This document shows, piece after piece, positions 1 to 6,933 of a DNA stretch of 15,666 bases (its first letter is position 1; each line of letters starts with the position of its first letter). The stretch is taken from the NCBI GenBank assembly GCA_020852155.1, contig JADZBJ010000439.1, positions 1 through 15,666 on the forward strand. The letters are read 5' to 3'. The translations under genes were made by a program, and so were the position numbers. Below the pieces are notes generated by a model, which worked only from the letters and a program-made list of their open reading frames with translations, was not told where the DNA came from and did no database searches. This DNA comes from Saprospiraceae bacterium (GTDB taxonomy: Bacteria; Bacteroidota; Bacteroidia; Chitinophagales; Saprospiraceae).

Positions 1-1
1 G

Positions 2-241
2 CTGGCTGAACGATTCCACCAAACCTTCAAGCGTAAATACCAGCAAACACAAGGCGGTCGTGCCTACAACGGATCAGTGACTGATCGCTACTTGCTTACA
101 TTGAAGGAAACCACCGCCCGCCGCGCCGTATATGTCGAATTGGGCAATATCCAAAATGACTGGGATCAACAACGAATCGTCCTGAAAAACAACCGGCAGG
201 CCCTGGCCAACTGGATGTGTCAGGCGTTGTTGAATGAGTGA
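2..241 (+). CDS. N-acetylmuramoyl-L-alanine amidase, C-terminal fragment
   Basis: This is the 3' end of a gene that begins before the window; 79 codons and a TGA stop are visible. The fragment reads VYVELGNIQNDWDQQRI followed by NRQALANWM, which fits the end of Amidase_3 zinc amidases: the 'VELGNIxN' strand with its family-conserved glutamate, then a helix with an arginine and 'QALAxW'. Such enzymes cut the bond between N-acetylmuramic acid and L-alanine in peptidoglycan, in the periplasm or outside the cell, and act in daughter-cell separation or wall turnover. The first two zinc ligands lie outside the window, so activity cannot be judged. The family call rests on this C-terminal signature alone. 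Confidence 0.72.
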   Translation: MAERFHQTFKRKYQQTQGGRAYNGSVTDRYLLTLKETTARRAVYVELGNIQNDWDQQRIVLKNNRQALANWMCQALLNE

Positions 242-279
242 GTGGGTGAATGAGTGAATGCTGATGTTTTGGTTAATTT

Positions 280-324
280 TTTATGTAAATCGGAAAGTAG
301 GGTTTATGTAAATCGGAAAGTAGG
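280..324. repeat. 22-bp direct duplication in the amidase-helicase spacer
   Basis: TTTATGTAAATCGGAAAGTA followed by GG occurs at 280-301 and again at 303-324, identical and one base apart (period 23). The rest of the 242-541 spacer holds a GAATGAGT-type simple repeat just after the amidase stop (about 233-260), a pyrimidine-rich stretch at 407-450, and no open frame I would call a gene. I found no TAnnTTTG promoter box in it. Tandem short repeats next to a TGTA end are seen at the ends of some transposons (IS21-like), so this may be a relic end, but no partner end or transposase is present. Confidence 0.8.
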
Positions 325-541
325 ATTAGTTTTTTTGCTGGTTTGGGCCTGGCAGAAGAGCAACCCATAGGCTTCTTAGACTACCAAATGTTTTTTTCTC
401 AACCATCTATTTTCCCTCCCCACCATACCCCAACACCCGCTAATCCTTCCCACATTTGCACCTGAACTATAGTCAACGTAAAGAGGGTTTCAACGACTCG
501 TGCCTGTAAATCTTCAAAATCACTAAAACCCTGGTCGCCCT

Positions 542-3500
542 TTGCTCACCGCTACACTCCAAGCTGCTGCCCCCTTGCTCCTCCGCGAACTCGAACGCAT
601 CGAGTCAAGGCCCGAATGGTCGCTCCGCGATCGGGCCATAGCCATCGGGCAAATGCTGGATCGTATTTTCATAGAGGCTACGCGGCAGGAGCAAATCGTA
701 TTCAGCAGCCTGTTTGCGCGCATCAGTTATGCCGGGCACAAACACCAGTTACTACAGGAAGTGCTGAAAAACACGCACCTGTTCCGCTGGAAATTGCGTC
801 GTATCCGGGAAGGGCAACCCGCCGCGGAATCGGATGTTGTGCTGGGGGCTTCGGTGGTGCGGGCATTGCTGACGGAACAGGCTGATACGGATTTTCACCT
901 GCTGCAAGAAGTCGAACCATTGCCGTTGGCTACATCAGCAGTGCGCAGTGTGGTGGCGCTGGAAGATTGTCCAGCGGAGAATTGCCTGATTGTTCAGGAT
1001 GAAGCCGCCGCTGGCAGTACAATTCGCGTGTGTTATCAGGTTCCCTATCGAAATGCGCATTTCCAGCCGACCATCGAAATTATCCGTAAAGTGTTTGGTT
1101 TCCCGGTCAAACTGAAACTGCTGGAAACCGAAATCAACGACAACGGCGAGTACATTCCAAAGGCCATCGTCATTGAGCCGGATTATCTCGTGGATGTGTC
1201 AGCCATTTCCGAGTGTTTCAAAGATACCGGACAAGACCCGTATTCCTACCTCGTCAGGAAGTTTTTGCCCTACGAAAATACCGACCCGATTCTGATCGGA
1301 AATATCGCCAACTTTTTCCTGGATACCCTGCTCAACTCGCCGGATGCCGACTGGACGGAAACCTTCCGAAAGACATTCCAGATGTCGCCCTTCGTCTATG
1401 CGCCCATGAGCAACACGCAGGTCAAAGGAATTTATGATAAGGCGCAAAAGCATTTCATCCACCTCAAACAAATGGCGATGCCGGGTGGCGGATTAGAAAA
1501 GGAGCAGATTGATCGCGCTTTCTGTTTTCTGGAGCCGACGTTTTTTAGTGATGATTACGGCATTCAGGGTCGCCTTGACTTGTTGTATCGCGATGACGCC
1601 GGACGTTCGGCCATCGTCGAATTAAAAAGTGGAACACCTTATAAACCAAATAGTTATGGTATTTCACGCGCACATTTTACACAAACACTGCTCTACGATT
1701 TGCTGGTTCGGTCGGTCTTTGGCGACGCCACAGATTCGGCAAAATATATTCTGTATTCCGGTGTAGATGTACAGCAATTGCGTTTTGCGCCAACGGTAAA
1801 AGCCGAACAGCACGAAGCCATTCAAGTCAGAAACCAGTTAGTGGCCATCGAACGGTTGCTGGCCTCCATCCGGCCGGGCGACGAACAGCCCTCGGTGTTG
1901 CATCGCCTGAAAGCAGCCAATGGCAAAGGCTTTACGGTGCGCGATTATGCGCGTTTTGAAATAGCCTACTCAAACCTCGATGCGTTGGAGCGGAAATATT
2001 TCAACGCTTTTACCGGATTTATCGCCCGTGAACAATGGCAGGCCAGGGTGGGCGACGAAGGCAGTGACCAAGCCTTGGGACATGCAGCCCTTTGGCGCGA
2101 TGATTTTGAATCCAAAAACCTGAATTTCAGCATTTTAAGTCACCTGGATATTCAGGAAAACAGCGCCGACCAACCAGAGCCACGCATCGTTTTTGCCCGA
2201 ACGGAACGTACTAATCCGCTGGCGAATTTCAGGGTAGGGGATATTGCCGTGCTTTACCCCTTGCGCGATGAAACGGACACTATCCTTCGGCACCAGATCA
2301 TCAAATGCACCATCACGGAACTGAATAAAACGCAGGTGGTGGTACAATTGCGCTTCCGGCAACATAACCTCCGGCCGTTTGAAGCCGTCGGTCAATGGTG
2401 CCTTGAGCCTGACCTGATGGACAGCGGTTTTGCTGCCATGTATCGCGGGCTGTTTGAGTGGGCCGAAACTTCTTCCGCCCGCAGGGCTTTAATGTTGGGC
2501 CGCACGCCGCCGCCGGATAACAACAAACAAGCTGGATTCCACCTGCTATGGGGACCGCCGGGCACCGGAAAAACCAGCGTCCAACTGCGCGACATGGCAG
2601 CAGATATCCTTACCAATTCGGATGATAATTTGCTACTGCTGGCCTATACCAACCGCGCTGTTGATGAAATTTGTGAGGCGCTGGACAGTATCGGCGGAAA
2701 TATCCGTAGTCTGTATATTCGTTTGGGTGGAAAATTCAGTTGCTCGGCGCGTTTTCGGGAGCAGTTGCTGTCTGAAAAAATTGCCGGAGCCAATACGCGC
2801 GCCGATCTAAAAAACATCCTCGAAAAACACCGCATTTTCGTCAGTACGGTGGCTTCGTTTAGCAGCAATGACAGCCTGCTGGCCCTGAAAAAATTCCAAA
2901 GACTGATCGTGGATGAAGCATCGCAAATTCTGGAACCGCAAATCGTGGGTCTGCTGACGCGTTTTGACCATTTTACGCTGATTGGCGACCATTGCCAACT
3001 ACCGGCGGTCACTACGCAGCGACCTGAATTTACGCAGGTCAATGATGAAGATTTGCTAGGTATCGGTCTGACGGATTTGCGTGATGCGTACTTCCAGCGG
3101 ATGTACCTGCGCTGCATCGAACAAGGCTGGCACTGGGCTTACAGTCAATTGAGCCATCAGGGGCGTATGCATCTGGACATCATGGATTTTCCCAATCGCT
3201 TTTTTTATAACAACACCTTGCAAGGCTTGCCGCCCGACATTGGTGGAGGATGGCAAAGCGAAGTTCTGCCGGGCAGTGAAGCCCCATTGCTTCAACAACG
3301 CGTTGTTTTTCTGGACGTCAAACCGGACAATGAACTTTCAGGACAAAAAACCAGTGCGGCAGAAGCGGCTGAAATAGCGCGTATTGTCTTGTTTTTCAAA
3401 GAGTTGTATCAAAAAAATGGTCGTGAGTGGCATCCTGATCGAACGTTGGGTATCATCACGCCCTGGCGGGCGCAAATTGCGCAGATCAGGTCGGCACTGG

Positions 3501-3775
3501 AAAATGCGGGCCTTGATCCTGACGAAATGACGGTGGATACAGTGGAGCGTTATCAGGGTGGCGCACGTGATATTATCCTGATTTCGACTTGTGTCCATGA
3601 TGCCTGGCAGTTGCAAAGTTTAGTTAACCTGAACAGCGCTGGCGTTGATCGGAAACTGAACGTCGCACTCACGCGGGCGCGACATCACCTGATTATGCTG
3701 GGCAACAGCGAAGTGCTGCGGCAAGACCCGCGATATGAGATTTTTATAGGAAAATATGGAAAAAAATCTGCGTAA
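542..3775 (+). CDS. Dna2-like PD-(D/E)XK nuclease / superfamily 1B helicase
   Basis: A large two-part enzyme of 1077 residues. The middle holds a RecB/Cas4-type nuclease core: GRLDLL with D346, VELKSG with E360 and K362, then a Q-x3-Y helix (HFTQTLLYDLL). The C-terminal half is an SF1B helicase: Walker A GPPGTGKT at 671-678, motif Ia AYTNRAVDE near 702, DEAS at 791-794, GDHCQLP at 815-821, GRMH at 874-877, VDTVERYQG at 998-1006 and NVALTRAR at 1040-1047. This order matches Dna2-type nuclease-helicases, which unwind and trim single-stranded DNA ends or flaps. I do not see the four cysteines that bind an iron-sulphur cluster in classical Dna2. The start is uncertain: no ATG follows the in-frame TAA at 524, so the choice is TTG at 542 or ATG at 653. 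The gene stands alone. Repair and anti-phage defence are both possible roles. Confidence 0.88.
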   Translation: MLTATLQAAAPLLLRELERIESRPEWSLRDRAIAIGQMLDRIFIEATRQEQIVFSSLFARISYAGHKHQLLQEVLKNTHLFRWKLRRIREGQPAAESDVVLGASVVRALLTEQADTDFHLLQEVEPLPLATSAVRSVVALEDCPAENCLIVQDEAAAGSTIRVCYQVPYRNAHFQPTIEIIRKVFGFPVKLKLLETEINDNGEYIPKAIVIEPDYLVDVSAISECFKDTGQDPYSYLVRKFLPYENTDPILIGNIANFFLDTLLNSPDADWTETFRKTFQMSPFVYAPMSNTQVKGIYDKAQKHFIHLKQMAMPGGGLEKEQIDRAFCFLEPTFFSDDYGIQGRLDLLYRDDAGRSAIVELKSGTPYKPNSYGISRAHFTQTLLYDLLVRSVFGDATDSAKYILYSGVDVQQLRFAPTVKAEQHEAIQVRNQLVAIERLLASIRPGDEQPSVLHRLKAANGKGFTVRDYARFEIAYSNLDALERKYFNAFTGFIAREQWQARVGDEGSDQALGHAALWRDDFESKNLNFSILSHLDIQENSADQPEPRIVFARTERTNPLANFRVGDIAVLYPLRDETDTILRHQIIKCTITELNKTQVVVQLRFRQHNLRPFEAVGQWCLEPDLMDSGFAAMYRGLFEWAETSSARRALMLGRTPPPDNNKQAGFHLLWGPPGTGKTSVQLRDMAADILTNSDDNLLLLAYTNRAVDEICEALDSIGGNIRSLYIRLGGKFSCSARFREQLLSEKIAGANTRADLKNILEKHRIFVSTVASFSSNDSLLALKKFQRLIVDEASQILEPQIVGLLTRFDHFTLIGDHCQLPAVTTQRPEFTQVNDEDLLGIGLTDLRDAYFQRMYLRCIEQGWHWAYSQLSHQGRMHLDIMDFPNRFFYNNTLQGLPPDIGGGWQSEVLPGSEAPLLQQRVVFLDVKPDNELSGQKTSAAEAAEIARIVLFFKELYQKNGREWHPDRTLGIITPWRAQIAQIRSALENAGLDPDEMTVDTVERYQGGARDIILISTCVHDAWQLQSLVNLNSAGVDRKLNVALTRARHHLIMLGNSEVLRQDPRYEIFIGKYGKKSA

Positions 3776-3786
3776 TCTGCGGGAAA
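3765..3786 (+). repeat. TCTGCG-family repeat unit overlapping the helicase stop
   Basis: AATCTGCGTAATCTGCGGGA, continuing AA, covers the last two sense codons (TCT GCG), the TAA stop and 11 bases beyond. It is one of four loci in this window with the same repeat (see 3830-3899, 10655-10739, 15458-15500). The repeat appears to supply the C-terminal Ser-Ala and the stop codon of the helicase. Confidence 0.8.
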
Positions 3787-3829
3787 TGGAAGTGCGTGTA
3801 TGTCGAAAAACAGGCCTAAATTCGATGAG

Positions 3830-3899
3830 TTTTCCCGCAGATTATACCAGAAGTTTATCTGCGAAATCTGCGCAAAAATCGGCGTAATCTGCGGGAAAA
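3830..3899. repeat. TCTGCG-family inverted repeat between convergent genes
   Basis: The arms TTTTCCCGCAGATTA (3830-3844) and TAATCTGCGGGAAAA (3885-3899) are perfect 15-bp reverse complements. The 40-base loop contains another direct copy (ATCTGCGAAATCTGCGC, 3857-3873). It lies between the stop of the helicase (+) and the stop of the phosphatase (-), where a folded transcript could end transcription from either side. The loop is longer than in a usual intrinsic terminator, so terminator function is only inferred. Confidence 0.8.
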
Positions 3900-3915
3900 G
3901 AAAACGAGCCTGCTA

Positions 3916-5289
3916 TCAATTTTTCAGGCTTCCGTCGGCGCCGATGGTTTTGTTCCAGATTTGCTGGCCGTCGGCATCAATCAGTTCAATTTTCAGTTCG
4001 CGGGCTTTGCGCGGGCCGCTGAAATTAAGCAACGCAAAGTTATGTTTCATGGCCAGCGTGCCGGGTATGCGGTATTCATTTACATCCTTTTCGCCGTACT
4101 TGTTGACGCCTGCTGTCAGGGACGAAGTCGTCAGGTCATATACCCAGTTTCCTGCGCCATTTTTGTAGGCGCTGAGTTCGGAAAAGTGCCGGTCGCCGGT
4201 CAGGAAAATCACGCCTTTGATGTTTTCTTTTTCAATAAAATTCAGCAATTGCTTGCGTTCTTCCGGGAAGAAGTGAAAGCACGTTTCCTGGTCGTCGTGC
4301 GTGGTCAGCACTTGTCCGCCGATGGCGATGATTTTAAACGGCGCATAACTCGCGGCTAATGCGCCTTTCAGCCATTCGAGTTGATGTTGCCCCAGCAGCG
4401 TTCTGTTTGGGCAGTTTTCGCAGTAATTCGGTGTACGGAAATAGCGATTATCCAGCAGGAAAAATTCGACATCGCCGTACTGAAACATGGTGGTGCAACC
4501 TTTCTCGCCTGCCACGCCGTACGTCGGGTTAGGCCAGAAACTTTTAAAAACATCCCAGGCCATGTCTTTTTGCAGGAAAGTTCCGTCGGCGTCGTTGGGG
4601 CCATAGTCATGGTCGTCCCAGATAGCGAAATGGCTGGTAGATGCCAGCAGCGGCTGTAATTCTGGCAGCGAACGCCCGTGCGTGTAGCGGTGAATCATGC
4701 CGGTGCGGGTAAACCAGTCGGCTTCGCGCAGGTAAAAATTGTCGCCGAGCCAAACCATAGCGTCCGGTTTTTTAGCAGCCAGGCTTTTAAAGATATGGTG
4801 ATCGCTGCCATACGGCGTACCCGGACGGTCGTACTCCGTTTCATTGGTGTAGGAGCAGCTGCCTGCGGCGATGGTGAACGCAGGCGGATCGGTACGCCAC
4901 TGCCAAAGTTGTTGAGTTTTGAACTGGCAGGGGTAATCCAGTTTCACACTTTCGCCATTGATCCAGACCTGATAATCGTAAGTTTTGCCCGGCTGCACCT
5001 GATCGGCGATGCACTTGGCCGTAAAGCCGGTTAATTTTTCCGTTTGCACAGCGTCAGTGCGCCATTTTTTGTCGGCTTTACCTTGTTCCCAGTATTCAAC
5101 CAGGACGCTCGCAGCAGCTTTGGTTTGTACCCAGACGACGGCTTCCAGCATTTCGGCATAGCCGAGCATGGGGCCGCTTTGCAGGGCTGCATTGCCGCGT
5201 AAGGTATTGGCTGGCAAGCGGTTGTTGTTGGTTGTAGAGCAGGCAGAAATGACCCAGATGAAGGTCAATAGAAAGTAGAGTGGGCGCAT
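3916..5289 (-). CDS. PhoD-like phosphodiesterase/alkaline phosphatase, lipoprotein
   Basis: 457 residues from ATG 5289. A longer frame to TTG 5319 is open but would start inside a promoter box, and only the ATG gives a clean lipoprotein signal: MRPLYFLLTFIWVISAC, lipobox ISAC, lipidated Cys17. Residues about 30-135 form a beta-rich N-terminal domain like PhoD_N. The metallophosphatase core follows: GSC at 143-145, WLGDNFY at 180-186, WDDHDYGPND at 224-233, DNRYFRTP at 280-287, and LTGDRHF at 363-369 with a metal-binding His. PhoD enzymes hydrolyse phosphate mono- and diesters outside the cytoplasm, often using calcium and iron, and serve phosphate scavenging. The protein is probably anchored in a membrane by its lipid. 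It is transcribed alone, away from the small membrane gene, and converges on the helicase. No pho-box was recognised. Confidence 0.88.
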   Translation of the reverse strand: MRPLYFLLTFIWVISACSTTNNNRLPANTLRGNAALQSGPMLGYAEMLEAVVWVQTKAAASVLVEYWEQGKADKKWRTDAVQTEKLTGFTAKCIADQVQPGKTYDYQVWINGESVKLDYPCQFKTQQLWQWRTDPPAFTIAAGSCSYTNETEYDRPGTPYGSDHHIFKSLAAKKPDAMVWLGDNFYLREADWFTRTGMIHRYTHGRSLPELQPLLASTSHFAIWDDHDYGPNDADGTFLQKDMAWDVFKSFWPNPTYGVAGEKGCTTMFQYGDVEFFLLDNRYFRTPNYCENCPNRTLLGQHQLEWLKGALAASYAPFKIIAIGGQVLTTHDDQETCFHFFPEERKQLLNFIEKENIKGVIFLTGDRHFSELSAYKNGAGNWVYDLTTSSLTAGVNKYGEKDVNEYRIPGTLAMKHNFALLNFSGPRKARELKIELIDADGQQIWNKTIGADGSLKN

Positions 5290-5316
5290 GATTGTTGTGT
5301 AAAAATTTGCTTTGCG

Positions 5317-5324
5317 CAAATGTA
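5317..5324 (-). promoter_or_regulatory. Bacteroidota -7 box for the PhoD-like gene
   Basis: Read on the minus strand the bases are TACATTTG, an exact match to the Bacteroidota -7 consensus TAnnTTTG. Transcription would begin near 5310, about 20 bases before ATG 5289. No convincing -33 TTTG was found at the expected spacing, so the call rests on one box and its position. Confidence 0.5.
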
Positions 5325-5349
5325 CAACCCGCCGTTTGGGAAATGATTT

Positions 5350-5382
5350 ACGGTTACGAAACTTTCAACGTTTCGTAACCGT
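5350..5382. repeat. Hairpin family copy 1, perfect 13-bp stem
   Basis: ACGGTTACGAAAC (5350-5362), loop TTTCAAC, GTTTCGTAACCGT (5370-5382). The stem is perfect and can extend two more pairs with one G-T. It belongs to a three-member family in this window sharing the core CGAAAC-loop-GTTTCG. It lies between the divergent PhoD-like and small membrane genes. Confidence 0.85.
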
Positions 5383-5398
5383 GAGTTCATTCTGTATT

Positions 5399-5430
5399 AC
5401 TTTTACGAAACTTTCAATGTTCATAAAAGT
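5399..5430. repeat. Hairpin family copy 2, imperfect
   Basis: ACTTTTACGAAAC (5399-5411), loop TTTCAAT, GTTCATAAAAGT (5419-5430). One C-A mismatch and one unpaired A; otherwise it is paired, with an outer stem of different sequence from copy 1. It ends 12 bases before the ATG at 5443, so a transcript starting upstream would carry the fold near its translation start. Confidence 0.75.
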
Positions 5431-5442
5431 GTATAGCATATC

Positions 5443-5772
5443 ATGCAATCTACCACCAGTCTTGCTTATCGTTCGATGCTGGCCGCTATTTTGTTGGCCA
5501 TGACCCTAGTTCTGCCGCATTTTTTCAAAACCTGGTTTGTTGAAAGCACCGGCAACATCAAGATCGCACCCTTCTTCGGGTTTGTGCTGGCAGTGGCCCT
5601 GCTGGTAAAGGCTGAATGGGCCGAAAAAGGAGCCAAAATAATGGCCTGGATCTTATTGGCGGTGTTCGTCGGTAGCATCATCATGGCACCTGCAAAACCC
5701 GGATTTTGGTTGGTGCTGGTGCTGGATTTGGGCCTGTTGTATGCGCTGTATCGCCCGAGGGTACTGTCTTGA
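5443..5772 (+). CDS. Small integral membrane protein, unknown function
   Basis: I do not recognise this 109-residue protein. It has about four hydrophobic segments (residues roughly 12-29, 42-56, 67-82 and 87-104), a Lys/Glu-rich loop KAEWAEKGAK between segments two and three, and the C-terminal end YRPRVLS. That is the layout of a small four-helix inner-membrane protein with no visible catalytic or binding motif. ATG 5443 is the first start and leaves a normal N-terminal tail. It stands alone: the PhoD-like gene is divergent, and the LuxE-like gene converges on it. It is bracketed by three members of one hairpin family, two before the start and one after the stop. No TAnnTTTG box was found upstream. 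Hydrophobic pattern and codon use support a real gene. Confidence 0.72.
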   Translation: MQSTTSLAYRSMLAAILLAMTLVLPHFFKTWFVESTGNIKIAPFFGFVLAVALLVKAEWAEKGAKIMAWILLAVFVGSIIMAPAKPGFWLVLVLDLGLLYALYRPRVLS

Positions 5773-5818
5773 CCAGGATTTGGGGGGATTTGGGGATTAC
5801 AGGATTAGTATTATGCAC

Positions 5819-5851
5819 ACGCTTGCGAAACTTTGCAAGTTTCGTAAGCGT
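5819..5851. repeat. Hairpin family copy 3
   Basis: ACGCTTGCGAAAC (5819-5831), loop TTTGCAA, GTTTCGTAAGCGT (5839-5851). Twelve Watson-Crick pairs and one G-U in RNA; two further loop pairs are possible. The outer stem differs from copies 1 and 2 on both arms. It lies 46 bases after the stop of the small membrane gene and could also act as its terminator, though no clean T-run follows. Confidence 0.82.
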
Positions 5852-5870
5852 AATCTTGATTTTTAAAATA

Positions 5871-5918
5871 CCCAAATAACCAACTCCCCAAATACCCAAC
5901 TCCCCAAATACCCAACTC
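5871..5918. repeat. Three-copy 16-bp minisatellite
   Basis: Unit CCCAAATACCCAACTC at 5887-5902 and 5903-5918 is identical; the unit at 5871-5886 differs by one base (ATAAC for ATACC). It begins three bases past the LuxE-like stop (minus strand). A G-rich stretch at 5776-5798 on the plus strand (GGATTTGGGGGGATTTGGGG) is loosely complementary to it. Confidence 0.85.
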
Positions 5919-5921
5919 CCC

Positions 5922-6923
5922 TCATTCCACCATCAAATTACACCCCCTGAGTTCGGCGCTGTCGAGTCGGCCCAGCACTTCGAAACTACCATCGTCGTAA
6001 ACCCTCCCGAGATCGTCTGTGGCGATGAAACTACACGTATCCAGATTGGCCAGGTCAATGATATTCAGTTGGCCGGTGCGACCGGGTGCGACCGGGCAAA
6101 ACGGGTCATTGATTTCGGTTGCAATAACACGCAGGGTCGGGACAGGCCAAAAACGACCGCCTGAGGCATAAGCCTGCGAAAGCAATTCCGTCATGCCATA
6201 TTCCGAGTGGATGGTATCAACCTGAAATGCCGTACGAAGGGTTTCATGCAGTTCAGCGCGCGTCATTTCACGACGACGACCTTTCATGCCGCCCGTTTCC
6301 ATGATGGTAATGCCGGAAAGCGACACGGGATGTTTTTCTGCAAAATCCAGCAAGGCAAAACTCACACCCAACAGCAGGGTAGGGTAGCCTTTAGCCTGAC
6401 ATTCGAGCAATGTCGTTTTCAATTTGTCAAAATCATGCAGAAAAAAACCGCTTTCGGCGTAGCGTGAGCGTTTGATCAAATCATCGGCCATGGCCACCAA
6501 TGAAGAACCTTCGCGTTCGAGATAGGAAGGCAGCAGCGCCAGGATGCACCATTTTTCAGGTTTCCCGTATCGTTCAGTAAAGCCGCGACGCGCATTATCG
6601 AGGTAAAAATGCCGACTGCGCACATGATGTTGTGAAGGCAGTTGACCCGTGGTTCCGCTGCTGGTAAAAATCGTTTTTGAAGGCCAAAAACCGCTTTTTA
6701 CGATATATGTCTTAAAAAATTGAATGGGCAGAAACGGAAACCCGGAAAGCACTTCCGGTGTTTCTCTTTTATCCAGCAAACTGCAATACGTTGAATAAAG
6801 TTGGTTGTGGGATAACTGATACTCAAATACCTGGCGAGCCACCTCGTCGAAGTTATCGGCGCTAACTTCCTTCAGACTTGATAATATGTCGGCCCTGTTG
6901 TAATTTTGTAGAAGCATATTCAT
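5922..6923 (-). CDS. LuxE-like acyl-protein synthetase / acyl transferase
   Basis: 333 residues, related to the LuxE/PaaK branch of adenylate-forming enzymes. Visible landmarks are the phosphate-binding loop FTSSGTTGQ (SSGTTG at 88-93), ETGGMKGRR in the middle, the adenine-pocket motif EYGMTELLSQAY, and TDDLGRVYDDGSFEVLGRLD near the C-terminus, where the Asp usually contacts ribose. LuxE activates a fatty acid as acyl-AMP and passes it to a cysteine near its own C-terminus; here Cys328 in RGCNLMVE is a candidate acceptor. No luciferase or LuxC-type reductase is present, so a bioluminescence role is not suggested. It probably activates a carboxylic acid in a pathway that cannot be named from this window. 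The start is ATG 6923, with ATG 6917 also possible. The divergent lipoprotein start is 10 bases away. Confidence 0.82.
   Translation of the reverse strand: MNMLLQNYNRADILSSLKEVSADNFDEVARQVFEYQLSHNQLYSTYCSLLDKRETPEVLSGFPFLPIQFFKTYIVKSGFWPSKTIFTSSGTTGQLPSQHHVRSRHFYLDNARRGFTERYGKPEKWCILALLPSYLEREGSSLVAMADDLIKRSRYAESGFFLHDFDKLKTTLLECQAKGYPTLLLGVSFALLDFAEKHPVSLSGITIMETGGMKGRRREMTRAELHETLRTAFQVDTIHSEYGMTELLSQAYASGGRFWPVPTLRVIATEINDPFCPVAPGRTGQLNIIDLANLDTCSFIATDDLGRVYDDGSFEVLGRLDSAELRGCNLMVE
6878..6908 (+). promoter_or_regulatory. Bacteroidota-type promoter for the 6934 lipoprotein
   Basis: TTG at 6878-6880, a 20-base spacer, then TAATTTTG at 6901-6908, which matches the Bacteroidota -33/-7 layout exactly at the -7 box. 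Transcription would begin near 6914, about 20 bases before ATG 6934. The whole promoter lies within the first 15 codons of the LuxE-like gene on the other strand. Confidence 0.68.
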
Positions 6924-6933
6924 TCATTTGATC

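Noticed and set aside
2644..3117. 157-codon minus-strand frame
   Set aside because: Antisense to helicase motifs I to III; no independent protein signature.
3800..4168. 122-codon plus-strand frame after the helicase
   Set aside because: It begins in the TCTGCG inverted repeat and then runs antisense to the well-supported PhoD-like gene.
5922..6923. Bioluminescence locus suggested by the LuxE-like gene
   Set aside because: No luciferase, LuxC or LuxD homologue is near; LuxE-like proteins occur in many non-luminous Bacteroidota.
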